NCBI RefSeq assembly: GCF_021650975.2
Contig: NZ_CP091285.1
Location: 2,108,001-2,172,000, forward strand
DNA from: Flavobacterium jumunjinense
GTDB lineage: Bacteria > Bacteroidota > Bacteroidia > Flavobacteriales > Flavobacteriaceae
DNA length: 64,000 nt
Reading direction: 5' to 3'
The position numbers were made by a program, and so were the translations under genes. The notes under the pieces are model-generated. The model did no database searches. It was not told where the DNA came from and worked only from the letters and a program-made list of their open reading frames with translations. Shown piece by piece: positions 28,201-38,800 of this stretch; positions within the stretch are counted from its first letter, which is position 1, and each line of letters begins with the position of its first letter.

Positions 28201-28401
28201 GTTGTGTCAGAAGAACTGAAGAAAGCAGCTGTTTTAATTCCTCCTGTTTCTTTACCTACATATGCATTTGAACATGAAGATTCTTATCCTATTCAGGTTA
28301 AAGATGAGAAAGAACAAAAAGAGGATTGGGATAGTATTTATCAAACGATCCTATCTAGTGAATTGAAAGAAGAAAAATTCAAACTTTTATTGAACCATTA
28401 A
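21034..28401 (+). CDS. Trans-AT type I polyketide synthase, loading protein (PKS1)
   Basis: 2455 residues. Order: LnmK-like double-hotdog loader (~1-320; NGVGLLYFASYP, YYGNANVNDE); ACP1 (Ser375 in LGIESI); KS1 (~436-865; Cys603, His738 in EAHGTGT, His777); DH (His1067, HKIEEKSILP, and LDGALQ); KR (~1480-1690; ITGGAGKIG, Tyr1632 in YAAAN); ACP2 (Ser1777 in GIDSI); KS2 (~1862-2290; Cys2022, but ECAANGS replaces EAHGTGT so the catalytic His is Ala2156). No AT domain follows either KS, only the short linker ending in a LPTYAF motif, as in trans-AT systems. The C-terminal tail (TILSSELKEEKFKLLLN) resembles docking tails at KS//DH splits. The protein should load the starter, do one elongation with ketoreduction and dehydration, and pass the chain to a non-elongating KS whose DH-like partner starts PKS2. 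The stop is directly followed by the next ATG. Confidence 0.94.
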   Translation: MSNNKNMTCTRDYLLNIPQMLSGGMSENWLLKELGDVHWNMIADALDSKSDEIIDSNGERLYASFVRLQWCMKSSCLYDFNENEKVRLKGDLALYGNKMFFSEDVLLGDDKEIKASLMSVFSSRKSGNNQQLSKGKPLNVKKIKTIVYQNLPDFASAFFNLKGTLFSSINNNDGNNKKQFETVGHCFDLEEKCGFTKSYDIDPYDDINGVGLLYFASYPKISDKCERYYFQENYERIDKEDFNWAEIGYSLARDIHYYGNANVNDELLYVLENYIIEESNTIKLVSSLYRKKDNKLIAKIFTLKKIVFPITKKEVYLEKEPKDISKIIDNSTMEIDNVTIDKKTLDSLLISFFSKMFPSQFFTTKSDLRSLGIESIVFLELSEFLNVNHNLSVNPSDFYGLYTIDQISNKFVKGVNLLDSQSTILKEDEFKKNQSEEDIAIIGVAFKLPGGIETKEAFWNILKEGKNVIQELPFNRWKWSEDIDVNSEHKGINLGGFMKDVTLFDADFFNISPLEAETMDPQQRKLLEICWHCLEDAGITNDQFKGSNTGVFVGASGSDYSKYIDNENSVAHSGVGISTSVLANRISHFYDLKGPSIQLDTACSSSLVALHQAVNSIRNNECEQAIVSGVNIMLHPFNSQVYYKAGMLNKEGLCRTFDKDAAGYVRGEGIISLLIKPLSKAVQDQDIPYALIKGSAINHGGYAGGITVPNPNQQSALIEKALANAKIKAKDVTFVEAHGTGTKLGDPIEINALNKVFKNTNNLHSCLIGSVKTNIGHLEAAAGLAGLVKVLLSFEKESIPPIANFKELNPHINLSNSPLIINQEIRKWEVPNDGKRIAGISSFGSGGTNAHVILEQTPIIVQSEISSSNNYLICVSGNTNKALNTNIDKLLEWLNNNETVDLLSISHNLLVRRTHLSHRAAFIVSNLDELKNFLVKKPRTSASEKEYYSTDYNQTNSQPLFIEWFENYLEGINKYTDLEKNQLEGLAELFVRGSNLSWKKLFKNLKPKRESLPFYEFEKNLFWITPNNNQTKRERNKNTFIHDNQSQYNLQAFVSNFSGEEFFFKEHKIEEKSILPGVAYLEMIRYCIDQSFPEVTKSIRIDELIWKNPITNNEPYEIYTEIKVEEEDKVVCNIINRLNNQEYCSAEIRFNQKSKNDKRDIEILQSQYEEHVTSDVIYSRMDEKGYHYGNSFRTIKKLSLRENEAIGILKSSKSGQTKSEELDIQILDGALQIAMYAFFISKENSKTVYPFYIESFRINESLLDSEEDLYVYTYKQDDKIQIEIINQQGDICYEFHNMIFKSQEHTGSKEVKLYAPEKRVLLELNTKGTIKNRVIIGYGEHEFLKELNSLVINDEIETSIFTLKPETDIKNVYKVVKSLVALLREIIRSKAEKTIFFLYKNEVGINYSNVFSGVFSCLCQEYENISFQIVVIENCRETYSEIIENLTKSFHRSNKKIVLDNGKMYGFKWKEITNQLLMPWKDRGVYLITGGAGKIGKHFGEIIASKVISPTIIFIGRSRYDEIREEQIKGLIELGAQAEYKSLDIGDAKQLLETKNYILSKFGQINGIIHAAGVNQDELFYNIKEESIERVLHPKVAGTINLDTVFKEEKIDFMMLFSSIISVIGNTGQTSYAAANGFIDDFAIYRNQLVEKKQRFGKTVVINWPYWMDGGMKMPLEIQNEIQNRYGLIPLKTDKATGIIDEVLSGNESQVMVAVGNHDKFLAIINEAEKGVLMQPKEGIEAINVSAIIKKVIGKIIKKESEELNELTPFDQMGIDSIIQMNILKELSKTFGELSKTLLFEHVNIKELSEYMMNSNKPINLETLKKEPISKGEILSSVEYPTEKVVSFKAKQEYFFSKVESEDIAIIGFSGRFPKSDSVEAFWDNLQKGRDCISLMPDFRKVAKTKQYYGGFIDDIDKFDASLFRIENKDVVQLTPEERLFLEIAWETLQDAGYNEERLKDIQDKTNQGIGVFVGSMYDQYGSYSQSETGRLATNWSNWQIANRTSHFFNFIGPSLLINTACSSAFSAIHTACESILSGNSSMALVGAVNLTLDHTKFSALENASYLEKGTKSKSFGEGTGYLPGEGVGAVLLKPLLKAIEDHDRIDGIIKSTTINHSGGRLKYTTPDPSLQAKLIEKSLQKAQVKKSDIGYIECAANGSELGDPIEIAALKSVFNKEQSISKIVLGAVKANIGHLEAVSGISQIIKVLLQFRHNTLVPSINSYPLNKAISLKQTPFKIQNSTEVWPKSLPKMSMINSFGAGGSYANIILDRAEPYSEHGNQNINLNYFIFSAHSKNSLQNYLKKIKTYLLNEDVDLPSLSATLIKISRDLSFKVGIQAESKSILIKKITWFLENFSDSNQDEIYYSKSMKIKENNCQDSLLVRWIEDGVVSEELKKAAVLIPPVSLPTYAFEHEDSYPIQVKDEKEQKEDWDSIYQTILSSELKEEKFKLLLNH
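22339..26478 (+). other. Module 1: KS1-DH-KR-ACP
   Basis: KS1 has the full Cys603/His738/His777 triad. DH keeps His1067 and the Pro of HxxxGxxxxP but has Glu in place of the Gly (HKIEEKSILP); the second motif DGALQ is present. KR has the glycine-rich GGAGKIG and YxxxN with Tyr1632. ACP Ser1777. Expected intermediate: alpha,beta-unsaturated thioester. Confidence 0.85.
26617..27920 (+). other. KS2, non-elongating ketosynthase (His to Ala)
   Basis: Active Cys2022 in TACSSAFSA is kept and the second His (NIGHLEAV) is kept, but the EAHGTGT box reads ECAANGS with Ala2156 at the His position. Such KS0 domains transfer the chain without condensation. No processing domain follows in this protein; the partner DH-like domain opens PKS2. 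Confidence 0.85.
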
Positions 28402-29860
28402 ATGAAAATCATGATCCCAGAAACCCAATTATATTACCAAATTCAGAATAAGGAAATATCTAAACAAGAAGCTATTGCTAATATGAAATTCTGGAAAGAT
28501 CGTGGAAATGATTTTTCTTATGATTATAGCGAGTCGTATCTTAAAGATCATAAGGTTTTTGAAAAACATGTCTTACTAGGAGTAACTCATCCTAGCATTA
28601 TGATTGATTATTTGTTTTCCATTTATCCAATGAATGATGTTTGTAGTCTTACAAATATTTCATTTATAGAACCAGTGGTTATAGAACCAAATGAATCAGT
28701 AAAAGTAAAGATTTTATCAACTCCTTTAGATAATAAATTAGAGGCAATATATACATCAGAATCAGACCAAGATTGGAAATTGACAGCTAGAGGAACATGG
28801 AAAGAGATTAATGATTTTACTGAGGAAAAAATCACAATTCCTAAAACTGAAGTATATGAAGATATGCATAAATATTATTTCAATAACCCTTCCTCTTTTG
28901 TACAATTAGGGAAAGCATACCATACTTTTGATAAAATATTTCTTCATGAAGGAGACATTTATGCTAAAATTAGAATTGATGCAGAGATAGAAAATCGAGA
29001 ATATATACATCATCCTTTAATTTCTAATAGCATTTTCCTAACCATCCTACCACAATTAAAATTAAATGAAGACCATGAAGGTTTTTTACCTTTTGGGATT
29101 GGCAGTTTAACTGTGAAAAAGGGAATTGTAGATAAAGAATGTTGGATAAAAGTTCGATTACTAAAAAATAATGAAGAATTAATACTCTTTGATGCTGAGG
29201 TTTTTTCAGAATCTGGAGAGGTTGCTGCGATCTATAAAAAGTGTGCATTGAAGCGGTTACGTAATAAAGATTTATTCGAAAATAAAACATACCTTCCTAG
29301 TATAGTAGATAGCATCCAAGTTTATGTAAGTAGTAAAATAGGAAGACGTGATTTGGAAGTGAAAGATCAGGAATCATTAAAGAAAATTAATGTATTCGAT
29401 TTTCTTTCACAATTAGAGCTAGATAGTTTAATAAAAAGTATTTCTGACGAGATTAATATCGAGCTGTCTTCACAATTATTTCTTGAATATAATACACTTG
29501 GCAAATTTAGTAACTATCTATATGAAGTACACGGGAATGAATTCAGTAAATTTTTAAAAGAAGAAAAAGAAGAAATTCCAAAAATAGTAAAATTTGAGAC
29601 AATAGAGTCTCAATCTCTTTCTACCGATTATATAGAAGAATACCTACAAATAAAGTTACAACAGGTAACCAAAAAAGACAAAAAATTTAATAAGAAGAAT
29701 AACCTTATGGACATTGGGTTGTCTTCTGCTCAGCTTATTAATTTAACAAATATTATTGAAAATGAAGTAGGGATAAAATTAGAAGCCACTTTATTATTTG
29801 AATATCCCAATATCTTAGAATTGTCAAAATATTTTTTTCAGGAAAACTTCAATGCATTTT
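28402..29860 (+). other. Split-module part: enoyl-isomerase-like DH + tandem ACPs
   Basis: A DH double hotdog in which the HxxxGxxxxP motif reads HKVFEKHVLL (His50 kept; Pro replaced by Leu59) and the Asp of HPALLD is Asn209 (HPLISN). Loss of that Pro and Asp-to-Asn are the changes described for trans-AT double-bond-shifting enoyl isomerases (rhizoxin, bacillaene systems). Two ACPs follow, the second with GLSS in place of GxDS. Confidence 0.7.
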
Positions 29861-32800
29861 CAAAGTTAATAGGTGTAAAACATGAAAGATTAGAACAGAA
29901 AGCGATACCAAAAAAACAATTTTCACATCAATTCAAAGAGTCTTATAAGGAAAATACCATTGATGATGTTAATGAAGATGATATAGCAATTATTGGGATG
30001 CATGGACGTTTTGCCAATTCTGAAAACCTAGAGGAATTTTGGAATCATTTGGTAAATCAGACAGATCTGATGAGTGAAATACCAATTGATCATTGGGATT
30101 ATAGACCTTGGTTTACAGCGTCACAAGAGAAAGATAAAATTTATAGTAAATGGGGTAGTTTTATTAATAATGTAGCAGAATTTGATGCAGAATTTTTTAA
30201 TATATCTCCGAGAGAAGCAGAATGGATAGATCCACAATTAAGACTTCTTTTGCAAAGTATATATCATACTGCAGAAAATGCGGGTTACGCTAATAAATTT
30301 AAAGGTACAAATACAGGTGTTTTTGTAGGTGCTTGTTTTCATGATTATTTAGACAAAATTGCAGAATTGAATTTGCCAGTAGATCCCTATGTTGGAACTG
30401 GAAATGTACAAACGGTTCTAGCGAATAGAGTTTCCTTTACATATAACCTTAATGGCCCAAGTATATCAGTGGATACAGCTTGCTCTTCTTCATTAGTAGC
30501 CTTACATCAAGCTTGTCAAGCAATAAAAAATAATGAATGCAAAATGGCTTTTGTAGGAGGGGTCAATCTCTTACTTTCTTCATGGCACTATCGTTATTTT
30601 TGTAGTATTGGAGCATTATCTCCCTCAGGTAGATGTCATACTTTTGATGCTAAAGCAGATGGTTATACACCAGGAGAATGTGTTGCTAGTATATTAATTA
30701 AACCTCTTAAAGAAGCTCTTAAAGATGGAGATACCATTCATGCAATTGTAAAGGGGACTGCGTCTTTACATGGGGGATATACACCTTCACTTACGGCTCC
30801 AAGTGTTTCAGGAGAAGAAAATGTAATTGTAAAAGCATGGGAGGCATCAGGAATTTCTCCTCAAACAATATCTTATATAGAAGCACATGGAACAGGAACA
30901 AAATTAGGAGACCCTATCGAAGTAAAAGCATTAAAAAAAGCATTTTATAAATACACAGATGAGGAAGAATTTTGCACGATTGGGTCTGCTAAAGGGAATA
31001 TAGGACACGCAGAAGGAGCAGCAGGAATTGCAGGGCTTATCAAAGTTGTTCTACAGATGAAAAATAAAACAATACCAGCCTTGCCAGCATTAGAGAATAT
31101 TAATCCAATGCTTGAGTTAAAAAATTCCGCATTGCGTATTAATAAAAAAAATGAATTTTGGAAAGTTCCAAATGGCACACCTCGTAGAGCTGGTATTAGC
31201 TCATTTGGTTTTTCAGGTGCTTATGCACATACTATCATAGAAGAGTATAATTTAGGAGAAAATGAATTACTAGAGAGTTATAATCCGGTGTGTATTATTC
31301 TTTCGGCAAGAGGAAAAGATCAGTTGGTAAAAAAGATTGAAAACCTATACCAATATTTAAAGACTCATAAAGAAATTTCTCTTTATGATATAGCTTATAC
31401 ATTGCAAGAAGGACGTGAACAAATGGAGTTTCGTACTGGGTTTGTCTCTAGTTCAATTCCAGAAACAATACAATATTTAGACGAATTGTTAAAAGAGTTT
31501 AATGAGGATAGCTATGCCTTAATTACCGATGAAATTTTCAATATTGAAACACCAATAAATTACCCATTAGATCAATTACTCAAAAAATGGTCGGATGGAG
31601 CTACAATAGAGTGGAAAAGTTTATACAAGTCAAATCCAAGAATTATTGACCTTCCAGGATATCCTTTTCAGAGAAAAAAATACTGGATAAAAGAGGCAAT
31701 AACTATAAATGATGAAAGTGTTTCAATGAGAGACACAAATCTTTTGAAACCTATTGGGGATAATGAGTTTAAACTGATATTTCAAAAAGAAGATTTTTTT
31801 ATATCAGATCATAAGGTAAATGGTAAAGCATGTGTGCCTGCAGTTATGTTTGTTGATTTGATATTGAGGTTATTAGATGGTTTGGGAGATGTGGAATTAG
31901 AAGAAATTATATGGATTAAACCTATTACAGAGGATTTAATAGGAACCGATTTAAGGATAAAAATAGAAGATACTACTGTAAGAGGAAGCCAAAAATTTGT
32001 TTTTAAAGACATAGAAAATACGATTTTTTGTAAAGGGAGTATTTTTATAGGTTCTTCTAAGCTGGAACTTCCTCTTGATATGAGTACTAGTACCGAAGAA
32101 GCCTTCAAAGGTGTACCAAAATGGGACAAGAATAGTATTTATAATTTTTTTAATACATCGGGACTTAATTACGGGAGTAATCATCAAGGTCTTCATGAAG
32201 TTTTTATTGATGATGAAAAAATAAAGGCAATTATTAAACTACCTAAAGAACTAAAAAACACAAAAAATAATTTTAAACTACATCCAGGCATAGCTGACCC
32301 GATTTTGCAAGCTACTGTAATTTTATTAAATCAGCATCGAATTTTTGACCCGAAAAAGCATAAAACTCCTATGCCTTATTCTGTTTTGAAAATCAGTGGG
32401 AATACTGATTTACCTGAGGTTGTAGAAGTAGAGCTATCTATTCATTCTAAAATACAAAATGCTTCAGGGCTTTCTCCAGAAATAAATATTTATGTATTTG
32501 ATGAGAATAAAAAGTTATTGATGATATGGCTAGGATTAAGAGTTTATATATTAGAAAAATCAGAAGAAAAAATAAATTGGAAAACAATATCTTTTGAAGA
32601 GAAAAAAGAGGATGTAAAAGAACCTGTTTTAGACTTTCAATCTAGGGTTATAGTAGGAATTGACTGTCCGTCAATATTGAACAATGTAAAGAAAAAAAAT
32701 CCCGAGATAGATATCTTTAAGATTACTACTAACGAATGTCTTTCTGCCAATTTTTCTCAAGTAGCTTTAGAGCTTTTTCAAATTTTAAAGGAAAAATATG

Positions 32801-35800
32801 AAGTTAATGTTGAAGGAGAGACCATTTTTCAAATTGTAACTTTAACTTCTGAGGAAGCACATTTAATTTTAAGTCTAAGCGGATTACTGAAAACAGTACA
32901 TCAGGAAAATCCAGATTACTATTTTCAAATTTTAATTTTAGAAGAATCTTCTCAATTAGAACAAATAAATTACTCTGATGTTCGTTCGCATGGAGTCGAA
33001 ATAATTGAATATAGAAATGGAAAACAATTCCAAGAAAAGATAATCAATTTACCAGAATTAGCTTTGGATAACCAAAAAGTATGGAAAAAAAATGGTGGCT
33101 ATCTAATTACAGGAGGCTCTGGAGAAATAGCCAAACTACTAGTGGAAAATATTTTGATTCAAGAACCTCAAGCGTCAATTTTTTTAGTAGGAAGGCGTCC
33201 TAAGGATAGGGTTAGTTGGTTAAATAATTGGATTCAAAAAGGCTATAATGTAGTTTATTTTAGTGATGATTTAGCAAATCTTGATTCACTTTCAGGAATT
33301 CTAAATAACATCCTAAATACCTGTGGAAAAATAAATGGAGTAATACATGCTGCAGGAATTACCAAAGATAATTTTTTAATAAACAAAACTGAAAAAGAAT
33401 TTATAGATGTTCTAAAACCAAAAGTTTCAGGAATCAATATGTTAGATAAAGCTTTAGAACATGTACAAATTGATTTTTTATGTTTGTTTTCTTCAATTTC
33501 TGGGGCATTTGGTAATATAGGACAAGCTGATTATGCTGTAGCTAACTCATACCTGAATAGATTTGCTCAACACCGAAATCAAAAAGTTTTGGAAGGACTA
33601 AAATTCGGTAATACAATTTCGATTAATTGGCCTCTTTGGAAAGAAGGAGGAATTAATGTTTCAGAAAAAATAGAGGCTTTAATAGAAAGTAGGTTTGGTA
33701 TACCAGCGTTACAAACAAATATAGCTATGACCATATTGGAGAAGGCTATACAAAGTAAAGAATCTATATTAATACCTGTATTTAATGGAGATGAGAAGAA
33801 AATTAAAAGAATAGAAGCAGACATCAATAATGAACAAATAGTTAGCAAACAACCGTTTATGCAGAATGAAAATAATGATATCAAACAAGAGACTATTTTA
33901 TATTTTAAAGAGTTAATGGCAGATATTTTGAAATTAGAAGCACTAGAAATAGATGAAAAGTCTTCAATGGAAAAATATGGTATAGATTCTATTATGATTA
34001 TGGAGCTAAATAGAAAACTAGAAAGTGTATATGGAAAGCTTCCAAAAACTCTGTTTTTTGAATATAAAAGAATTTGGGAACTAGTTGATTACTTTATTGA
34101 AAAGCATCCAGACAAGACAAGGTCTCTGATTGGAATTGAAAATAAAAAAATCGAAAACAAGAGCATCGATTTAGGAAGCGATATTGGAATTCAATCAGAA
34201 AAAAATAGTGCTTTTGAATCTTTAGAAAGAGAAAAGAGTTTATCATCAGATATTGCAATTATCGGAATATCTGGAAAGTACCCTAAGGCTGAAAATTTAG
34301 AACAATTTTGGGAAAATTTATTGCAGGGACGTGATTGTATTTCTGAGATACCTGAGGATAGATGGAATCATTCTAAATATTATGATTCTCAAAAAGGTAT
34401 AAAAGGAAAAACGTATAGTAAATGGGGTGGATTTATGGATGATGTAGATTGTTTTGATCCCTTGTTTTTTGGAATCACTCCGTTAGAAGCAGAGTATATG
34501 GATCCGCAAGAACGTCTTTTTTTAGAATGTGCTTATTCCACTTTAGAAGACGCAGGGTATACAAGAGAGCGATTAAAATCGGATTTAGATTTTGAAGCGG
34601 GTCCTAATATTGGAGTTTTTGCAGGTGTAATGTATGAAGAATATCAGTTGTATGGAGCGCAATTGTCCCAAGAGGGAGAAGTAAGAGCGCTAGGAGGAAG
34701 TCCTGCATCAATTGCTAATCGTGTGTCTCATTATTTTGATTTCCATGGTCCTAGTATGGCAGTTGACACCATGTGTTCCTCTGCTTTGACGGCTATTGAT
34801 TTGGCTTGTAAAAGTTTGTTGAATGAAGATTGTGAGGCAGCATTAGCAGGAGCGGTAAATACATCTCTGCATCCTAATAAGTATATAATGTTAGCTCAAG
34901 GTAATTTTGTTTCATCAAAAGGGAAGTGCGAGAGTTTTGGAATTGGTGGAGAAGGATATGTTCCTGGAGAAGGAGTAGGTATAGTGATGCTTAAAAAATT
35001 AGATAAAGCAATAGATGCTGGAGATCAGATTTATGGTGTTATTAAATCTTCTGTTATAAATCATGGTGGCAGAACTAATGGCTATACAGTTCCTAATCCA
35101 CAAGCTCAAGCATCCGTAATAAAAAGAGCCATTAAAAAAGCAGGAGTTACACCAAACGACATTAGCTATGTTGAAGCTCATGGAACAGGTACAGCATTAG
35201 GAGACCCTATAGAAATAGCAGGACTTAATCGTGCATTTCAAGATAGAACAATGCCTTGCCCTATTGGTTCAGTAAAATCAAATATAGGTCATTGCGAAAG
35301 CGCAGCAGGAATTAGTGGTTTGACTAAAATAATTTTACAGCTTAAACATAAAAAGTTAGTACCATCACTACACTCAGCAATATTGAATCCAAATATTGAT
35401 TTTTCGGATACATTTTTTTATGTACAGCAAGATGAACAGGACTGGCTGAATCCAACAAAAGAAATCAATGGAGAAATAATTGAGATTCCAAGAATTGCTG
35501 CTATATCATCTTTTGGAGCAGGAGGGGCTAATGCTCATATGATTATACAAGAATACATAAAACCTTCATCGGTACTAACTAAATTAGATGATTATCCAAT
35601 TTTAATTTCTGCCAAAACTAAAGAACAACTAACAAAAAAAGCATCTGAACTTTTAGCATTTGTTCAAAAAGAAAAAGAAAAAATCAGATTGACTGATATT
35701 GCATTTACTCTTCAAATAGGTAAAGAAGCAATGAAGTATAAAGTTGGATTTATCGCTAATTCATTAACCGTTTTAATCACTAAACTAATTGATATTGTAG

Positions 35801-38800
35801 AAGGAAATGTTGTGGAGGATTTATGGTATAATAAAACGAATGTAAAAAGAGAAGTAATGCATAGTCAAGAAGAGATAAATGATACTTTTCAAAAAGCACA
35901 TACACCCAAGCAAATAATGTCTTATTGGTTAGAGGGTAGGACGGTAAATTGGGCTTCCTTGCGCTTTAATCAATCGGCTGCAATAATAAGTTTACCTACC
36001 TATCCTTTTGCAAAGGAAAAATACTGGCCTAATTTAGATATCTTAAATAAAGAAGGGGCAGGTTCTTTTAATGATAATATAATGGAAACGGTATGGGTAC
36101 AAAAAAAATGGGAAGAAGAGACCATAACAATTCCGTATAATTCAGAAAATGCGCTCTCTAATGTTTTAATTATAACCACTCAGGAAACGTATAAAATTGC
36201 TGCAACGATAAATAAAAAGGTTGAAAATGGTGAGATTATACAAATAGAAAAACTTAAAGATATTAGCGAAGGTAAGCTTCATAATATTAAAGTAATTATT
36301 GATTTAACGCCACTTTCAAATAAGGAAAATATTGAAATTGAGATTATTCCATTTTTACAACGAATCATTTCATTGAATAATTCACTATTAAGTGTTTTAG
36401 GAGTGTTTAGTGAATCGATTACCAATGGAGGTAATTTGATGGCTCTTTATAAATCATTAGGATTAGAATATAGTAAAGTAGAATCTAGATATTTATTATT
36501 TGTAGATAAGGATATGCAAATAGAGACACAAGTAAAATGGATTTTAAAAGAACTAAATTCTACTTTTAAAACAACAGAAATCAAGATAGATAGCGAAAAA
36601 AAACACCTTCCAGTTATTAAAGAAGTGACTCCTTTTTTTAGTTCGGCTACTCCTTTTTTTGATCCTAATAAGGTAGTGTGGATTACTGGGGGAACAAGAG
36701 GAATTGGTTTTACTTGTGCTAAGTATTTGGTTGAAAAATATAATGTAAAAAAAGTTGTGTTAACAGGGAAAACACAATTTCCACCTAGAAAAGAATGGGA
36801 TGAAATAGAAGATCCAAATTGGATTGAGAAAATTAGTAAAATAAAAAAACTAGAGCAAAAAGGAATTACCGTTCACGTTAATGCGACAAATCTTTCTGAT
36901 CCTGAAGCGATGAGAAAAGAGGTGAAATATATTAATTCTTCACTGGGAGCTATTGGTATAGTAATACACGCAGCTGGTATTGCAGATTTAGAAACTCCTG
37001 CTTTTATTAAAAAGGAAAGTAATACAGTTAAAAAAGTTTTACAACCTAAGGTAGAAGGAGCAAGAATACTTTTAGAAGCCATATCAGATCAACCGATTGA
37101 GAAAGTAATCATGTTCTCATCAGTTTCTGCTTTAATTCCTTCTTTAGCTGTTGGTCAGATTGATTATGCTATGGCAAATAGTAATTTGGATCTAATAGCA
37201 GAGCAGTATGATTATCCCTTTGATATCATAAGTGTTCAATGGCCAAACTGGAAAGATTCAGGAATGGGGGAAGTAAAATCAGTTGCATATCAGAGTACAG
37301 GATTGAAGAGTCTTTCAGATCAGGAAGGGTTATTTTTATTAGACAATATATTGAGGTTGTCAGGAAGTCAGGTAATAATGCCAGCTATCATTGAAAAAGA
37401 GAATTGGAAGCCTGAATTGCTCTTAAATATTCCAAAAGAAAGGCAAGCAACAATTATTTCTGTCTCAGAAAAAAAACAAAATTTATTGTTTTCAGAAGAT
37501 AAAAACACCAAGAATAGTAGTATTGAAGAATGGTTGGTGAATTTGTTTAGTTCAGAATTAAGGATTCCTAAAGATCGGTTAGAGAAAGATATGGATTTTA
37601 GTGACTTTGGAGTAGACTCTATTATTCTTACCCAACTTATGCGATCCGTAAATAAATATTTAGAAATTGAGATAGATCCATCTATATTCTATGAATATAC
37701 TAATATAAATAAATTAGTACTATGGGTTTATGAAAATCACAAAGACAAATTTGATAAAAACAAAGAAAAAGAAAATCAAAAACCTACCAATACAGATAAT
37801 GTAAATATAGTTGAGGAAAAAGAGGAGTTTATTTCTTCTAAGAGTAATGCTAATTCTGAATATGCAATTATTGGGATGTCTTGTAGATTTCCTGATTCTA
37901 AGAATATTCAAGAATTTTGGAACTTACTATCTGAAGGTAAATCGGCGATAAAAAAAATTCCTTATGATAGATGGGGAATAAAAAATGCGGGTTATGCGGC
38001 ATTGTTGGGCTCTATAGAAGAGTTTGATATATTACATTTTTTAATTACTCAAGAAGATGCTGTATCAATGGATCCTCAGGCGTTGCTAATTTTGGAAGAA
38101 ACACTTCATTTAATTTATCAATCTGGTTATAGTGAAGAAGAAATAAAAAAAACAAATACTGGAGTTTATATTGGTGCCCGAAGCCGACATATTCCAAAAG
38201 AAGATGAATTATTAAAGTCAAAAAATCCTATTCTATCACTTGGACAAAATTATCTAGCAGCTAATGTGTCTCAATACTTTGATTTCCAAGGCCCATCATT
38301 GGTTGTCGATACTGCATGTTCATCTGCTCTTACTGCGATAGACATTGCTTGTAAAGATCTTAATAGCGGAGATGTTAATAAAGCTATTGTGGGAGGAGTT
38401 ACTATTTTACAAACTCCAGAAGCACATAAAGTTTTTAAACAGCGTGGACTTTTAAACGAAACTGGAGAGTTTCATGTTTTTGATAAAAGAGCTAATGGAG
38501 TAATATTAGGAGAAGGAATAGGAATGATTATGATAAAAAGACTCGAAGATGCTCTTAAGGATGGTGATAAAATTGAAGCAGTTATTTCTGGAATAGCCAT
38601 CAATAACGACGGGCGTACTTCAGGACATGCTTCTCCCAACTTTGAAGCGCAAAGAGCTGTAATGCAAAAAGCGCTGAGTAAAGGAGGAATAAAAAAAGAA
38701 GAAATTTCTCATATAGAAACAAATGGCTCAGGAACAGAATTAACAGATTTATTAGAACTTAAAGCTATTAAGTCTATTTACCCCACAAGTACATCTGTTA

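Noticed and set aside
28540..29050. PKS2 N-terminal DH-like domain as a pyran synthase
   Set aside because: The combination of Pro-to-Leu and Asp-to-Asn next to a non-elongating KS and tandem ACPs fits the double-bond isomerase better; only a phylogeny can exclude the alternative fully.
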